DNA of 63,956 nucleotides, from positions 1-63,956 of the forward strand of contig CAOJJB010000010.1 of assembly GCA_948436975.1 (NCBI GenBank), given 5' to 3'. Below, piece by piece: positions 55,414 to 63,956 of the stretch. The position numbers were made by a program, and so were the translations under genes. Each line of letters starts with the position of its first letter. Positions within the stretch are counted from its first letter, which is position 1. The notes beneath the pieces are model-generated. The model did not search any database and was not told the DNA's origin. It worked only from the letters and a program-made list of their open reading frames with translations. This stretch comes from an uncultured Clostridium sp. (lineage in GTDB: Bacteria; Bacillota; Clostridia; TANB77; CAG-508).

Positions 55414-57252
55414 ATGACAAATAAAAATAATTATTCAAATAAAGATGTTGCTAACTCTTTAAGTAAATATAGTGAGTTAGGTAATAAAAGTACAAATATT
55501 ATTCTTGATAGTGCAAATCAAATAAATAAGTGGTATGCAGAACAATTGAAGAAAATGACAACAGTAGAAAATATTTCAAGTAGGCTAGAAACCAATATTG
55601 ATGATACTACAGAAGAATTAAAAGATGAAAAAAAACAAATTTCGAGTAAAATTGAAACTAAAGTAGATGACTATAATGAACTTCAAACTAACAATAAAGC
55701 TGATGTAAATGTATTAAAAAATAATAATAGAATAAAAACTAAATTAGAACAAACTGACACAGAAATAGAATTTAGTGAAAATAATGAAGAAATTATAGAA
55801 AATATAGAATGTCAAAGTATTACTACCAATAGTAAATCTAGTAAGCTTCCGAAAAGAATTACAACAGCAATAAGAGGTACAAAATTTATAAATAATGTTA
55901 CAAATAAATTTATAAAGATAGGAAAATCAATAAATACTGCTTCAAACGAAGGTAGTATAAAAACTTTTGAAAATGATGCTAGTAGAGTAATGACTAAACC
56001 ATTAAAAAAAATTACGAGAAAAACAACAAATAAGGCTACCAACATTATAAAAAGTAACAGTAAAAAGATTGGAAAGAAAGTGGTTCAAAGCACTAAAAAT
56101 ATAACAGTTAATGCTATGAAATTAGTTAGTAGATTGGTTAATGAAATGGCAAAAATTATTTTATCAATGTTACCAACTATGACACCAATTATAATTATTA
56201 TTGTTATTATTGTGGCTTTTTGTAGTTTTTTTGGTATTGGTATGAGTGAAGATACTAGGAATAAGTATGAACAATATATGATAAATACTCAAAATGAATA
56301 TGACAATATTACTGTAGATTTCTATAATCAAGGAAATATTGTAGATGGTGCAATCGAAGGTAGAGGAATGATAAATTGGAAAGTACCACTTTCTATAATA
56401 CAAGTGTTAAATGGAAAGTTAGTTTATGATAATGCAGAGCAAGAACTATTGAATTCATTTAAAAATGCAGAACTTTTTGAAAAAGTAACAGATGTTACTT
56501 ATACATACGAAAAAGAAGTTGAAGTTACTGATAAAAAAGGAAATACAACAATAGAAAAGCAGATAGTTACTGAAACTAAAAAAGTGGTAAGTAACCCAAC
56601 ATTAGAGGACTATATAATTTGGTGTAACAATAATTATAGTATTATAAATCGCTATAAAATGAAGAAAAAGTTAACGTATGATTCTAATCAAACTAAATTA
56701 ACAGAGAGCGAAATAAATCAAATAAAATTATTATATAGTTCTAATTCATTTTTTGAATTATTTAGTGATAATTTTAAAGCTACTTATGCCTATACTAGCG
56801 TGAATATAGGAGATGAACAGTTACAGGCAATTTATGATGAATTTTTAAGAAATGCAGGAAAAAGATATTTTATGGATCACAGTAATTTATCTTATGATAA
56901 TTGTATGGAATATTATGATTGTTCATCATGGGTTATTCATTGTTTAGCACATACAGGAATTAAAGTCATTCCTAATACAACAGCAAGTGGAATTTATAAT
57001 GATTATTGCGTTCCTATTAATGTAAATGATAGACAAGTTGGTGATTTAATATTTTTAAAAGATACGTATGATACTGGAAATCCTGGTGGTATATCTCATG
57101 TTGGAATTTATATGGGAGAATTATCAATAAATGGTGAAGTTACAGAATGGATTATTGATACTGGTGGAAATCCTAGTGGAGTAAGAATAAGAAAATATCA
57201 AGATGGCTGGTGGAATGGAAGCAATTTTTATGGTTTTGGTAGATTAAGATAA
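55414..57252 (+). CDS. NlpC/P60-type cell-wall hydrolase of the transfer module
   Basis: A 612-residue VirB1/CwlT-like protein. The N-terminal 245 residues are basic and coiled (cytoplasmic), followed by a membrane helix (about residues 250-272) and an extracytoplasmic part. The C-terminal NlpC/P60 domain has the catalytic Cys in YYDCSSWVIH (about 504-513) and His in GGISHVGIYMG (about 555-565). It opens the peptidoglycan for the conjugation channel. Immediately downstream of VirB4 (3-base gap). Confidence 0.85.
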   Translation: MTNKNNYSNKDVANSLSKYSELGNKSTNIILDSANQINKWYAEQLKKMTTVENISSRLETNIDDTTEELKDEKKQISSKIETKVDDYNELQTNNKADVNVLKNNNRIKTKLEQTDTEIEFSENNEEIIENIECQSITTNSKSSKLPKRITTAIRGTKFINNVTNKFIKIGKSINTASNEGSIKTFENDASRVMTKPLKKITRKTTNKATNIIKSNSKKIGKKVVQSTKNITVNAMKLVSRLVNEMAKIILSMLPTMTPIIIIIVIIVAFCSFFGIGMSEDTRNKYEQYMINTQNEYDNITVDFYNQGNIVDGAIEGRGMINWKVPLSIIQVLNGKLVYDNAEQELLNSFKNAELFEKVTDVTYTYEKEVEVTDKKGNTTIEKQIVTETKKVVSNPTLEDYIIWCNNNYSIINRYKMKKKLTYDSNQTKLTESEINQIKLLYSSNSFFELFSDNFKATYAYTSVNIGDEQLQAIYDEFLRNAGKRYFMDHSNLSYDNCMEYYDCSSWVIHCLAHTGIKVIPNTTASGIYNDYCVPINVNDRQVGDLIFLKDTYDTGNPGGISHVGIYMGELSINGEVTEWIIDTGGNPSGVRIRKYQDGWWNGSNFYGFGRLR

Positions 57253-57269
57253 AAGGCAGGTGATGATAT

Positions 57270-57881
57270 GTGGCATATAAAAAAGGATTGGGTGTAGATT
57301 GGTATTTTCCAACAGAAAAAAGAGCTTTTGCACATAGTACAGTTGCTACTAGCGATTTAATTACAGTTTTGTCGGAACAATATTTAACTACAAAAGATGT
57401 ATATAATGCTATCAATTATGATGATGAAGCAAAGGAAATTGTTAATAAATTTATTCAAAAGGGATATGGTAATTATTTATTCAGAGATTTTGTACATACT
57501 AATTCTAAATTAATTTATAGAAAAATAGAAAATGGAGAAATAATACACATAGCACTAAAGGATTTGAAAAAGCATTTAGATAAAGTAGTAGATTCACAAC
57601 TAAAAGTAATATCTACAGAATATGTTGGTAGATATAATGATACAACAGTTTATGATGTATCTATTGATTACAAAGGCAATAGAGAACTTATAACTGTGGA
57701 AAAAAAATCACTTGATATGCAAGAACCAAATAGTAAGTGGGAAGTATTTTCGGATTTACCATTAACTAATGGCGAAAAGAAATATATTGTTCAAGCTGTT
57801 TCAAAAAAATTACATATAGTATCTATTGAGCCTCCTCCTAAAAAATATGAAGATTTTTCCAATGAGGAATTTGAAATGTAA
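57270..57881 (+). CDS. hypothetical E4 protein
   Basis: A 203-residue soluble protein from GTG 57270, after AGGCAGGTGATGATAT. It contains VDWYFPTEKRAFAHSTVATSDLITVLSEQYLTTKDVY and a strand-rich C-terminus. No family recognised. Likely accessory to the transfer module by position. Confidence 0.55.
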   Translation: MAYKKGLGVDWYFPTEKRAFAHSTVATSDLITVLSEQYLTTKDVYNAINYDDEAKEIVNKFIQKGYGNYLFRDFVHTNSKLIYRKIENGEIIHIALKDLKKHLDKVVDSQLKVISTEYVGRYNDTTVYDVSIDYKGNRELITVEKKSLDMQEPNSKWEVFSDLPLTNGEKKYIVQAVSKKLHIVSIEPPPKKYEDFSNEEFEM

Positions 57882-57895
57882 AGGAGAAATGCAAT

Positions 57896-58951
57896 ATGGA
57901 TAATACAATTCAAATGAATTTATTTCAATATTTTATAGATGATGAACAATTCTCAATTCAAGATGCAACAAATTTAGTAAAAAATGTTAAAAATATGCAA
58001 GTAAATGATGAATCTATTAGAGCTAGAATCTATGAAGGGGTTGAAAAAGGAATATTTACGAAAATATCTCGTGGTGTTTACAAAGTAACAAGCCAAATTG
58101 AAGGAAAAGAAAATACTTGTTTACTTGTAAACGGAGATAGTAGAGATTTATCAATGATAAAAGATAAATCAATTGATGGAATAATTACAGATCATCCTTA
58201 TGATTTGCAAAAAGCATTAACTGGTGGAAATAGAAAATTTGCTACATTTGAACTTTTTAGATATGAAAGTAATGATTTTAAAGAAAAGCAAAGAGTATTA
58301 AAGGAAGGAGCATTTCTTGTTGAGTTCTTACCAGAAGAATCAGCAGTAAATTTTGAATATCTTTATGAAATAAAGAAGATGGCACAAGATAATGGATTGA
58401 AATACTTTGCTAAAGTTGCATGGAAAAAAGGAAATTTTGTTTCAAATACTGGGAGAAAAAGTAAAAATGTTGAAGATGTTATGATTTTTAGTAATGGAGA
58501 ACCTAGAAATCTTAAACTAGATGCAAAGAAAAATTTAGCAATAGCAAAAGAAAATGATTTGGATGTGAAGGGAAAATCATCTTATGAGGTTAGAGATATA
58601 TTACAAGAAAATAATTTAGATGTTTATTATATGAAGGGAACTAATGGAATGTTACCTACAGAATTTGATTATCAACCTAAAAATAGTAAAGATAAAATAA
58701 TGGAAGCTGAAAAGCCAGTAGAACTAATAGAAGAAATTATTGAATATATTTCAAAACCTTATGAAACTTTACTAGACCAGTATGCTGGAAGTGGTAATTT
58801 TGTAATAGCTTGTTATAACAAAAATAGAAATAGTATTGCTATTGAAAAAGATACTGTTATGTTTGAAAAAATGAAAAATAATATTGAAGGAAATTTAGAT
58901 ATAAAATTTAAAGAAATGAACACATTAGATGAAAATAGTTATGAATATTGA
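57896..58951 (+). CDS. orphan DNA methyltransferase (N6-adenine/N4-cytosine type, DHPY motif)
   Basis: A 351-residue methyltransferase. An N-terminal helical part of about 75 residues is followed by motif IV IDGIITDHPYDLQ (about residues 97-109), where DHPY replaces the usual DPPY, a target/recognition region, and motif I LLDQYAGSGNFVIACYNKNRNSIAIEKD (about 296-323). Motif order IV then I indicates a beta-type enzyme. No restriction partner is adjacent, so it may protect the element against host restriction. AAAGGAGAAATGCAAT upstream. Confidence 0.8.
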   Translation: MDNTIQMNLFQYFIDDEQFSIQDATNLVKNVKNMQVNDESIRARIYEGVEKGIFTKISRGVYKVTSQIEGKENTCLLVNGDSRDLSMIKDKSIDGIITDHPYDLQKALTGGNRKFATFELFRYESNDFKEKQRVLKEGAFLVEFLPEESAVNFEYLYEIKKMAQDNGLKYFAKVAWKKGNFVSNTGRKSKNVEDVMIFSNGEPRNLKLDAKKNLAIAKENDLDVKGKSSYEVRDILQENNLDVYYMKGTNGMLPTEFDYQPKNSKDKIMEAEKPVELIEEIIEYISKPYETLLDQYAGSGNFVIACYNKNRNSIAIEKDTVMFEKMKNNIEGNLDIKFKEMNTLDENSYEY

Positions 58952-59056
58952 TTATCAATAAAAAGGAAGGAGGAATTGCCTATGATTGTATAATAAAAAA
59001 CTATTAACAAAAGATAAGTAAAAATAAAAAGATAAATAATAAAGGAGAGAAAATAT

Positions 59057-59650
59057 ATGAAAAATATAACAAAAAAAGCTATAGTAGGAGTAGCACTTGC
59101 AATAATTGGAGCAAGTGCTTTTTTAGGAATTACACATTCTAAATACACAAACAAAATAATGGGTAATGGAGAAACAGAAATAGCAAAGTGGAACTTTGTT
59201 GTTAATGATTCTACAGAACAAATGGAAACAATTAAATTAGCTGATACATACGATCAAGATACTTTGATAAATGGTAGGATTGCACCTGGAACTAGAGGTT
59301 CATTTGATCTAGTAATTGATGCTTCTGATGCAGAAGTAGGAGTAAAGTACGAAGTTGATTTTGAGAATGAAACAAATAAACCTTCAAATCTAAAATTCAA
59401 ATATAAAGATAGAGTTTTAGATGAAATTGAAGATTATGAAGAATTCTTTACTGATATTATAGATGCAGACGATACTAATAAAACTAGAACTTTAACTGTA
59501 GATTGGGAGTGGGCTTATGAAACAGAAAATAATGATAATACATTAGAGGAAAATGATAAAGTTGATACGGATGAAGGTTTAGAAGCATTAGATTATTCTT
59601 TCGATATAATTGTAACAGGAACACAAGTTATTCCATCTCAAAATAACTAA
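59057..59650 (+). CDS. TasA/camelysin-like secreted protein
   Basis: A 197-residue SipW-dependent extracellular protein. Signal region (about residues 5-27) ends in THSKYTNKIMGNGETEIAKWNF, the SKY and A-K pattern of TasA-type substrates. The mature beta-sandwich contains APGTRGSFDLVIDASDAEVGVKYEV, and near the end DWEWAYETENNDNTLEENDKVDT, which recurs at 60625. It may assemble into fibres. ATAAAGGAGAGAAAATAT upstream. Its stop overlaps the start of sipW. Confidence 0.82.
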   Translation: MKNITKKAIVGVALAIIGASAFLGITHSKYTNKIMGNGETEIAKWNFVVNDSTEQMETIKLADTYDQDTLINGRIAPGTRGSFDLVIDASDAEVGVKYEVDFENETNKPSNLKFKYKDRVLDEIEDYEEFFTDIIDADDTNKTRTLTVDWEWAYETENNDNTLEENDKVDTDEGLEALDYSFDIIVTGTQVIPSQNN

Positions 59651-60090
59651 TGAGAAAAATTATAAAAATTCTACTAATGTTAATTTTTTCTATCATATTG
59701 AGTACTGTAGTATTTTATAAGACAACGAATGATGGATTATTAACTAAAATATGTGGAGTTAGTGTCCTTCAAGTTAGTTCAGGAAGTATGGAGAATGAGC
59801 TTAAAATTGGAGATATAATACTAATTAAAGAGTGTAACGAATATAAGGTAAACGACATTATTACTTATAATGTTGACAATGAGTATCTTGTAACACATAG
59901 AATCATTGAAGAAAGGAATGGAAATAGTTTTACTACAAAGGGCGATAATAATAATACAATTGATAGTAAAAGTGTTTCAAAAGATAATATCGAAGGTAAA
60001 GTAATATATAAATTTAAACTACTAAAATGGTTATATAAATATTGGTATATAACAATTATAGTAGTTTTTTTAATTTTAATTTTATTGTAA
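59650..60090 (+). CDS. sipW: SipW-type signal peptidase I
   Basis: A 146-residue membrane protease with an N-terminal helix (about 4-24), catalytic serine in SSGSMENELKIGDIIL (about residue 44) and histidine (LVTHRIIEE) instead of the lysine of ordinary bacterial enzymes, as in SipW/ER-type peptidases. TTKGDNNNTIDSK and a C-terminal helix complete the fold. It is flanked by its TasA-like substrates, so it probably processes the proteins at 59057, 60104 and 61513. Confidence 0.92.
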   Translation: MRKIIKILLMLIFSIILSTVVFYKTTNDGLLTKICGVSVLQVSSGSMENELKIGDIILIKECNEYKVNDIITYNVDNEYLVTHRIIEERNGNSFTTKGDNNNTIDSKSVSKDNIEGKVIYKFKLLKWLYKYWYITIIVVFLILILL

Positions 60091-60103
60091 AAGGAGAATC
60101 AAA

Positions 60104-60607
60104 ATGGATATAACAAAGAAAAAAATATTAAAAATTATATTAATAGTGATATTAATTATTATAATCTTATTATTAAGTTGGTTGTTTTTAGGAGGCAAAA
60201 CTTTCTCAAAATATAAGAAAGATATAAATGCAAGTAGTTCTACAGAGATTGCTAAACCTATTCTAAATGTAGAAGGTGCAAGTGATATAAAAATAGATGG
60301 AATAGAAGATACAATATATAATTTTTCTGTAAAGAATTATAATGGATTAGATGTTAGTGAAGTAGATATGAACTATTATATTGAGATAGTTAATAATTCA
60401 AAAGCTGATTTAGAATTTATTTTGACTAAAAATGGACAACCAATTAACTTAAATAATAATAAAACAGATTTAATTTCTTCATCAAGTTTAAATAGACAAT
60501 CAGATGATTATCAGTTAAAAATAAAATATCATAATAATCCAGCTATTGTGGAAGATATAGATGGCAATGTACAAGTCAGAGTTGAAGCAGTACAAGCTAC
60601 AAAATAA
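60104..60607 (+). CDS. SipW-dependent secreted protein 2
   Basis: A 167-residue protein. Membrane/signal segment at about residues 8-28, then GGKTFSKYKKDINASSSTEIAKPILNVEG, the same SKY...EIAK cleavage-region pattern as in the gene at 59057. The mature part is a small beta domain. AAAGGAGAATCAAA upstream. Confidence 0.75.
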   Translation: MDITKKKILKIILIVILIIIILLLSWLFLGGKTFSKYKKDINASSSTEIAKPILNVEGASDIKIDGIEDTIYNFSVKNYNGLDVSEVDMNYYIEIVNNSKADLEFILTKNGQPINLNNNKTDLISSSSLNRQSDDYQLKIKYHNNPAIVEDIDGNVQVRVEAVQATK

Positions 60608-60624
60608 AAAAGGGGATTTTAAAT

Positions 60625-61512
60625 ATGAAAAATAAAGATAAGTATTATGGAATTTATTTTAATGATGATATTCCAAAACTTGATGATAAGATAAACAAGT
60701 ATAATAGGGAAGTAGAAATTAAATTTGAAGGTAAGGCATATTTAATTGAACGAGATAATGATGACGAAATCATTGAGAAAATAGAAATTGAAAATGAATA
60801 TAAATTAAAGAAAGAAAAAGATTATGAAATTGAATTTATAAATAATTATGGAGAAATATATTGGTTGCAAGTAAGAATTGAAAGTTCTTACTTGTTTTTA
60901 CTATTATTGCTTTTTATTTTAGGTTTTGTAATAGGTTTAGCATTATGCAGACCTATCAATATAGAAGATTCACCATTGGCTAAATTGTATGATTATATAG
61001 ATTTATCAATACTGGAATTAAATATAGATAATGAACAAGAAAATAACCCAAAAGCTGAAAAGCAATATGATTTTGATGTGTCATTTGAAAATATAAGTTC
61101 AGAGAATATTAGCTTAGCAAATACAATTAATGCCAAAAGTCTTGTGAAAAATAAAATTTGTCCGGGTGTAAGTGGTAGTTTTTCAATAATAATTACTACG
61201 AAAAAAAGTACAGTTGATATGAAATACAATGTAGAATTTGAAAATATAACTAATGATAAAACAAGTAATATGATTTTTAAGATTAGGGGAATAGATGAAA
61301 CATATTCTACATTGCAAGAGTTAGAGAAGAATCTAACTGGAATAATTAAAAGAAAAAGCAGAGAAGAAATTATAATTGATTGGGCGTGGGCCTACGAAAC
61401 AGGAGAAAGTCAAAATACAGTTGTTGAAAATGACAAAGTAGATACAGATGAAGGAAAGACTTTGGAAAGTTACAAGTTTAAAATTCTTGTAACAGGAGAG
61501 GAGGCAATTTAG
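60625..61512 (+). CDS. TasA-like protein with internal membrane helix
   Basis: A 295-residue protein. The first 85 residues are a charged domain without signal peptide, followed by a membrane helix (about 90-112) and a C-terminal TasA-like domain (about 150-295). The C-terminus (DWAWAYETGESQNTVVENDKVDTDEGKTLESYKFKILVTG) is clearly paralogous to that at 59057. The N-terminal cytoplasmic domain is unusual and may couple fibres to the cell. AAAGGGGATTTTAAAT upstream. Confidence 0.7.
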   Translation: MKNKDKYYGIYFNDDIPKLDDKINKYNREVEIKFEGKAYLIERDNDDEIIEKIEIENEYKLKKEKDYEIEFINNYGEIYWLQVRIESSYLFLLLLLFILGFVIGLALCRPINIEDSPLAKLYDYIDLSILELNIDNEQENNPKAEKQYDFDVSFENISSENISLANTINAKSLVKNKICPGVSGSFSIIITTKKSTVDMKYNVEFENITNDKTSNMIFKIRGIDETYSTLQELEKNLTGIIKRKSREEIIIDWAWAYETGESQNTVVENDKVDTDEGKTLESYKFKILVTGEEAI

Positions 61513-63582
61513 TTGAAAAAGAGAATATATATAACAATATTATTTTGTTTACTATTTGGGATGATTATATCCCAAAAAAGTTTTGCGAAATATATAATGC
61601 AAGATACTTTACAAATGAGTGTTTATATTGATAAAACTCCGCCTGTTATTAATGTAGTAACTAATGGAGAAAAAGAAAGTTTTAGTAAAACTCAAACAGA
61701 TATAGTGAAAAGAACAAATGATATAATTGTAAACACAAATGATAATATAAAAATAAAAACTAATGAATGTTACTATAATCCATTAAAGCCAGAATTTGAT
61801 GGATTAGATAGTAATAATTTTGAAGGTGATAAAGTAATTACAGATGAAGGATACTACAAAATTATCGCAACAGATACATCAGGCAACAAGACAGAAATTA
61901 TTATTTTACTAGATAAGTCTGCACCTAACATAACTGTTAGATATTTTAAAAAAGGTGAAGAAACAGCAAAATTAAATACAACAGAAGTAAGACAAGTTGC
62001 AGCAATCAAAAAGAATATGGCTGCTGAACAAATTGTAGCTGCAAAGGAAGAAACAAAAGAAGAACAAGAGGATATTGATTCACAAGAAAATTTAGAAGTT
62101 AATATGATGTCAAATGATGGTATAATGCTTTTATCAGGTGATTGGTATGCTGGAAATGAGGGAGAATTTAGAAATGCTTTAGCAAATTGCGCAGATGTAA
62201 TTCATATTAGACAAAGTATTGATTTTTCCTCTCCAATATATATAAATTATCCTGTAACAATAGTACCAGAAAGTAGCGATAATGCTTTAAGATACGGAAG
62301 TGGAGGAAATTTTATAGTTGTTCAAAATGGTGGTTCGTTAAGACTTCATGCTATTGTTGTAGATACTAATTCATCTGGTGTGAGTAGAATGACAGCTATA
62401 AACATTCAATCAGGAGGAACTGTAACATTTGTGCAGTCATCAATAGTTGATGGAGGACTTGGAAACACAGGAATTTTAGTTAACGGTGGGGCAAATCTTG
62501 TATTGTGGTCTTGTGAAATTGTAAGATGTGCCTATGGAATTAATTTACAAGCTAATGGTAATTTGACTTTTGCAACACAAGATGGTAGATGTAATAATTT
62601 TTGGTGGAATACAAATGCTGTATTTATAGACAATTTTTATGGAACATGCAATTTCAATCAAAATATAAGCATGTATGATAATACAAATGGAATAGTAACT
62701 GGTAATATTAGTGGTAATGTTAATGTTTCTGCTGGAACTTATCGAAATAACTACAATGGAATAAATGCAGGAGGAAATATCAATGTTAGTGGTGGATCAT
62801 ATTATAGTAATACAAATGGAATCTATACAAATGGAAGTTATACTGGAAAATTGACTATGACTGGTGGAAGTATTTACTCAAATTCAAATTCTGCAATCTA
62901 TCAAGATAAGGCAAATGATGGAGGATGTACTATATTAGGAGGTAGTATATCAGGACAAGTATATTTAGCCAAAAATGATAACTATATAAATACAAATGCT
63001 AGTTATCCAACATTTACTGTTACACCATCTAATTATTTCTTTAAGAGAAAGTTGGTAAGAACTAACAGTAATGAAATTGCCAACAATGAAATTTCAAAAG
63101 TAACTTTAACACCAAAAGATTCTTGGTACAAATATGTTGATGGTGAATATATTGTATTATGGACAGGTGGAAATGTAATTGCAAGATACAAAGATTTCTA
63201 TGGTAATATATTAAAACAAGAATTAAAAAATGGAACAATAGGTACTAATTATTCTATAACTCCACCAAATATTCCTGGATATGATTTAATTTATACACCA
63301 TCAAATGCTAATGGAACGTATACGCAAAATGATATAGTAGTTGATTTTAAATATGATTTAGTAAATGTTGCAAAAGTAAATTTTGAGGATATACTATCAG
63401 GTGTAGTGAGTGCAAAATATTGGTACAATGCTAATTCAGAAAGTTTTACTGGAACTGGAACAGATTTTACAGATGGAACAATATTTGAAAATTACGGTTT
63501 CTATAAAGTTTTAGTTACTAATGGTGTTGGATTGCAAAAAGAATTAACATTTTCACTAAATAAAGATTCTTTAAGAAGGTAA
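61513..63582 (+). CDS. large secreted beta-helix surface protein
   Basis: A 689-residue protein from TTG 61513. The signal region ends SQKSFAKYIMQDTLQMSVYID, again with the AKY motif of SipW substrates. Order: Ig-like segment (about 25-140), linker, right-handed parallel beta-helix of Asn/Gly-rich repeats (about 205-490), a MucBP-like module (VIARYKDFYGNILKQELKNGTIGTNYSITPPNIPGY, about 555-595) and a C-terminal Ig-like part. Likely a surface adhesin or carbohydrate-binding protein; no catalytic pectate-lyase residues were identified. Confidence 0.75.
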   Translation: MKKRIYITILFCLLFGMIISQKSFAKYIMQDTLQMSVYIDKTPPVINVVTNGEKESFSKTQTDIVKRTNDIIVNTNDNIKIKTNECYYNPLKPEFDGLDSNNFEGDKVITDEGYYKIIATDTSGNKTEIIILLDKSAPNITVRYFKKGEETAKLNTTEVRQVAAIKKNMAAEQIVAAKEETKEEQEDIDSQENLEVNMMSNDGIMLLSGDWYAGNEGEFRNALANCADVIHIRQSIDFSSPIYINYPVTIVPESSDNALRYGSGGNFIVVQNGGSLRLHAIVVDTNSSGVSRMTAINIQSGGTVTFVQSSIVDGGLGNTGILVNGGANLVLWSCEIVRCAYGINLQANGNLTFATQDGRCNNFWWNTNAVFIDNFYGTCNFNQNISMYDNTNGIVTGNISGNVNVSAGTYRNNYNGINAGGNINVSGGSYYSNTNGIYTNGSYTGKLTMTGGSIYSNSNSAIYQDKANDGGCTILGGSISGQVYLAKNDNYINTNASYPTFTVTPSNYFFKRKLVRTNSNEIANNEISKVTLTPKDSWYKYVDGEYIVLWTGGNVIARYKDFYGNILKQELKNGTIGTNYSITPPNIPGYDLIYTPSNANGTYTQNDIVVDFKYDLVNVAKVNFEDILSGVVSAKYWYNANSESFTGTGTDFTDGTIFENYGFYKVLVTNGVGLQKELTFSLNKDSLRR

Positions 63583-63676
63583 AAATTATAAATTAAGAAG
63601 GAGTAGTTATTGATAATTACACCGTTTTATGATATTGTACTCTTAGACAAATTGTAATTTATCGAGGAGGTAAAAA

Positions 63677-63856
63677 ATGTATATTACAAAAATAATAGAA
63701 AAAATTGAAGATATTGAAACAGCAATAAAATCAATAGACGAACTATGTAATAAAATGGATAAAGAGGGATATTCATTAGTCACTTATCATTTTTATGATA
63801 ATAATGAAAAAATAATATTGACTTTCAAAAAAATTTTAAAGAAAAGTTTTGTATAA
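63677..63856 (+). CDS. small E4 protein (59 residues)
   Basis: Too short for most gene finders but preceded by GAGGAGGTAAAAA. The product (MYITKIIEKIEDIETAIKSI...GYSLVTYHFYDNNEKIILTFKKI) is an alpha/beta fold reminiscent of DUF4177-type small proteins. Function unknown. The gap 63583-63676 holds no convincing gene. Confidence 0.6.
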   Translation: MYITKIIEKIEDIETAIKSIDELCNKMDKEGYSLVTYHFYDNNEKIILTFKKILKKSFV

Positions 63857-63939
63857 ATTTTGCAAATTACAATTTTTTAAAATAATTACTTGACTATGCC
63901 CTTACAGGTTAGCTTACAATTATAACAGAGGTGGTTATA

Positions 63940-63956
63940 ATGTTAATAAATGAAGT
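63940..63956 (+). CDS. start of a further gene (partial)
   Basis: ATG 63940 preceded by AGAGGTGGTTATA; only five codons are inside the window. It shows that the E4 operon continues to the right. Confidence 0.5.

Overview
The window is very AT-rich, with AGGAGG-type ribosome binding sites and Gram-positive envelope genes (LCP protein, D,D-carboxypeptidase, class B sortases, SipW/TasA system). It looks like an uncultured gut Clostridia-like Firmicute. That placement is an inference from gene content; no rRNA or taxonomic marker is present.

Layout. (1) 1-3118: end of a mobilizable element (E1) with a MobV-type relaxase, abutting the 3' end of a tRNA-Pro gene. (2) 3119-12240: chromosomal backbone with three minus-strand tRNAs (Pro-TGG, Arg-TCT, Arg-ACG), a flavodoxin, a DUF5711/CvpA/LCP run, a D-Ala-D-Ala carboxypeptidase, a ComEA-like protein, a lone VirB2-like pilin, an ArsC/Spx-like protein and a sortase B. 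(3) 12239-15154: an initiator tRNA gene split in the anticodon loop by a 239-nt group I intron, then a small islet (E2) with an IS200-type insertion sequence, a DUF3427/DUF3883 nuclease-like gene and MazG-like genes, closed by a second tRNA-fMet 3' half. (4) 15155-29385: integrated element E3 (zinc-ribbon membrane proteins, an MBL-fold protein, an AAA+ ATPase, a primase/helicase, a repressor switch and an integrase), bounded by copies of the tRNA-fMet 3' end. (5) About 29.5 kb to the end: a conjugative element (E4) with two integrases, a SEC-C nuclease-like protein, a replication HTH protein, a sortase B with a thioester-domain adhesin, a primase, a VirD4/VirB2/VirB6/PrgI/VirB4/NlpC-P60 transfer module, an orphan DNA methyltransferase and a SipW/TasA-like surface cluster. 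E4 runs off the right edge.

Main discovery candidate. In every intact protein gene of the window the codon CGG never acts as an ordinary arginine codon. Whenever CGG falls in frame (30 sites in 10 genes of E3 and E4), the reading frame shifts by +1. Reading CGGN as one four-base glycine codon restores a full-length conserved protein each time. The sites lie in conserved glycines, including two in a Walker A loop, one inside the HxHxDH metal motif of an MBL-fold hydrolase (13 sites in that gene alone), and several in VirD4, VirB4, VirB6 and the conjugative pilin. CGGN that straddles a codon boundary (for example GAC GGA or TTC GGT) causes no shift. The signal is therefore frame-aware, which argues against sequencing error or RNA editing and for quadruplet decoding, or obligatory +1 frameshifting, at an otherwise unreadable CGG. 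The CGN-reading arginine tRNA seen here has anticodon ACG, which is not expected to read CGG. Genes interrupted by these sites are annotated below as single CDSs.
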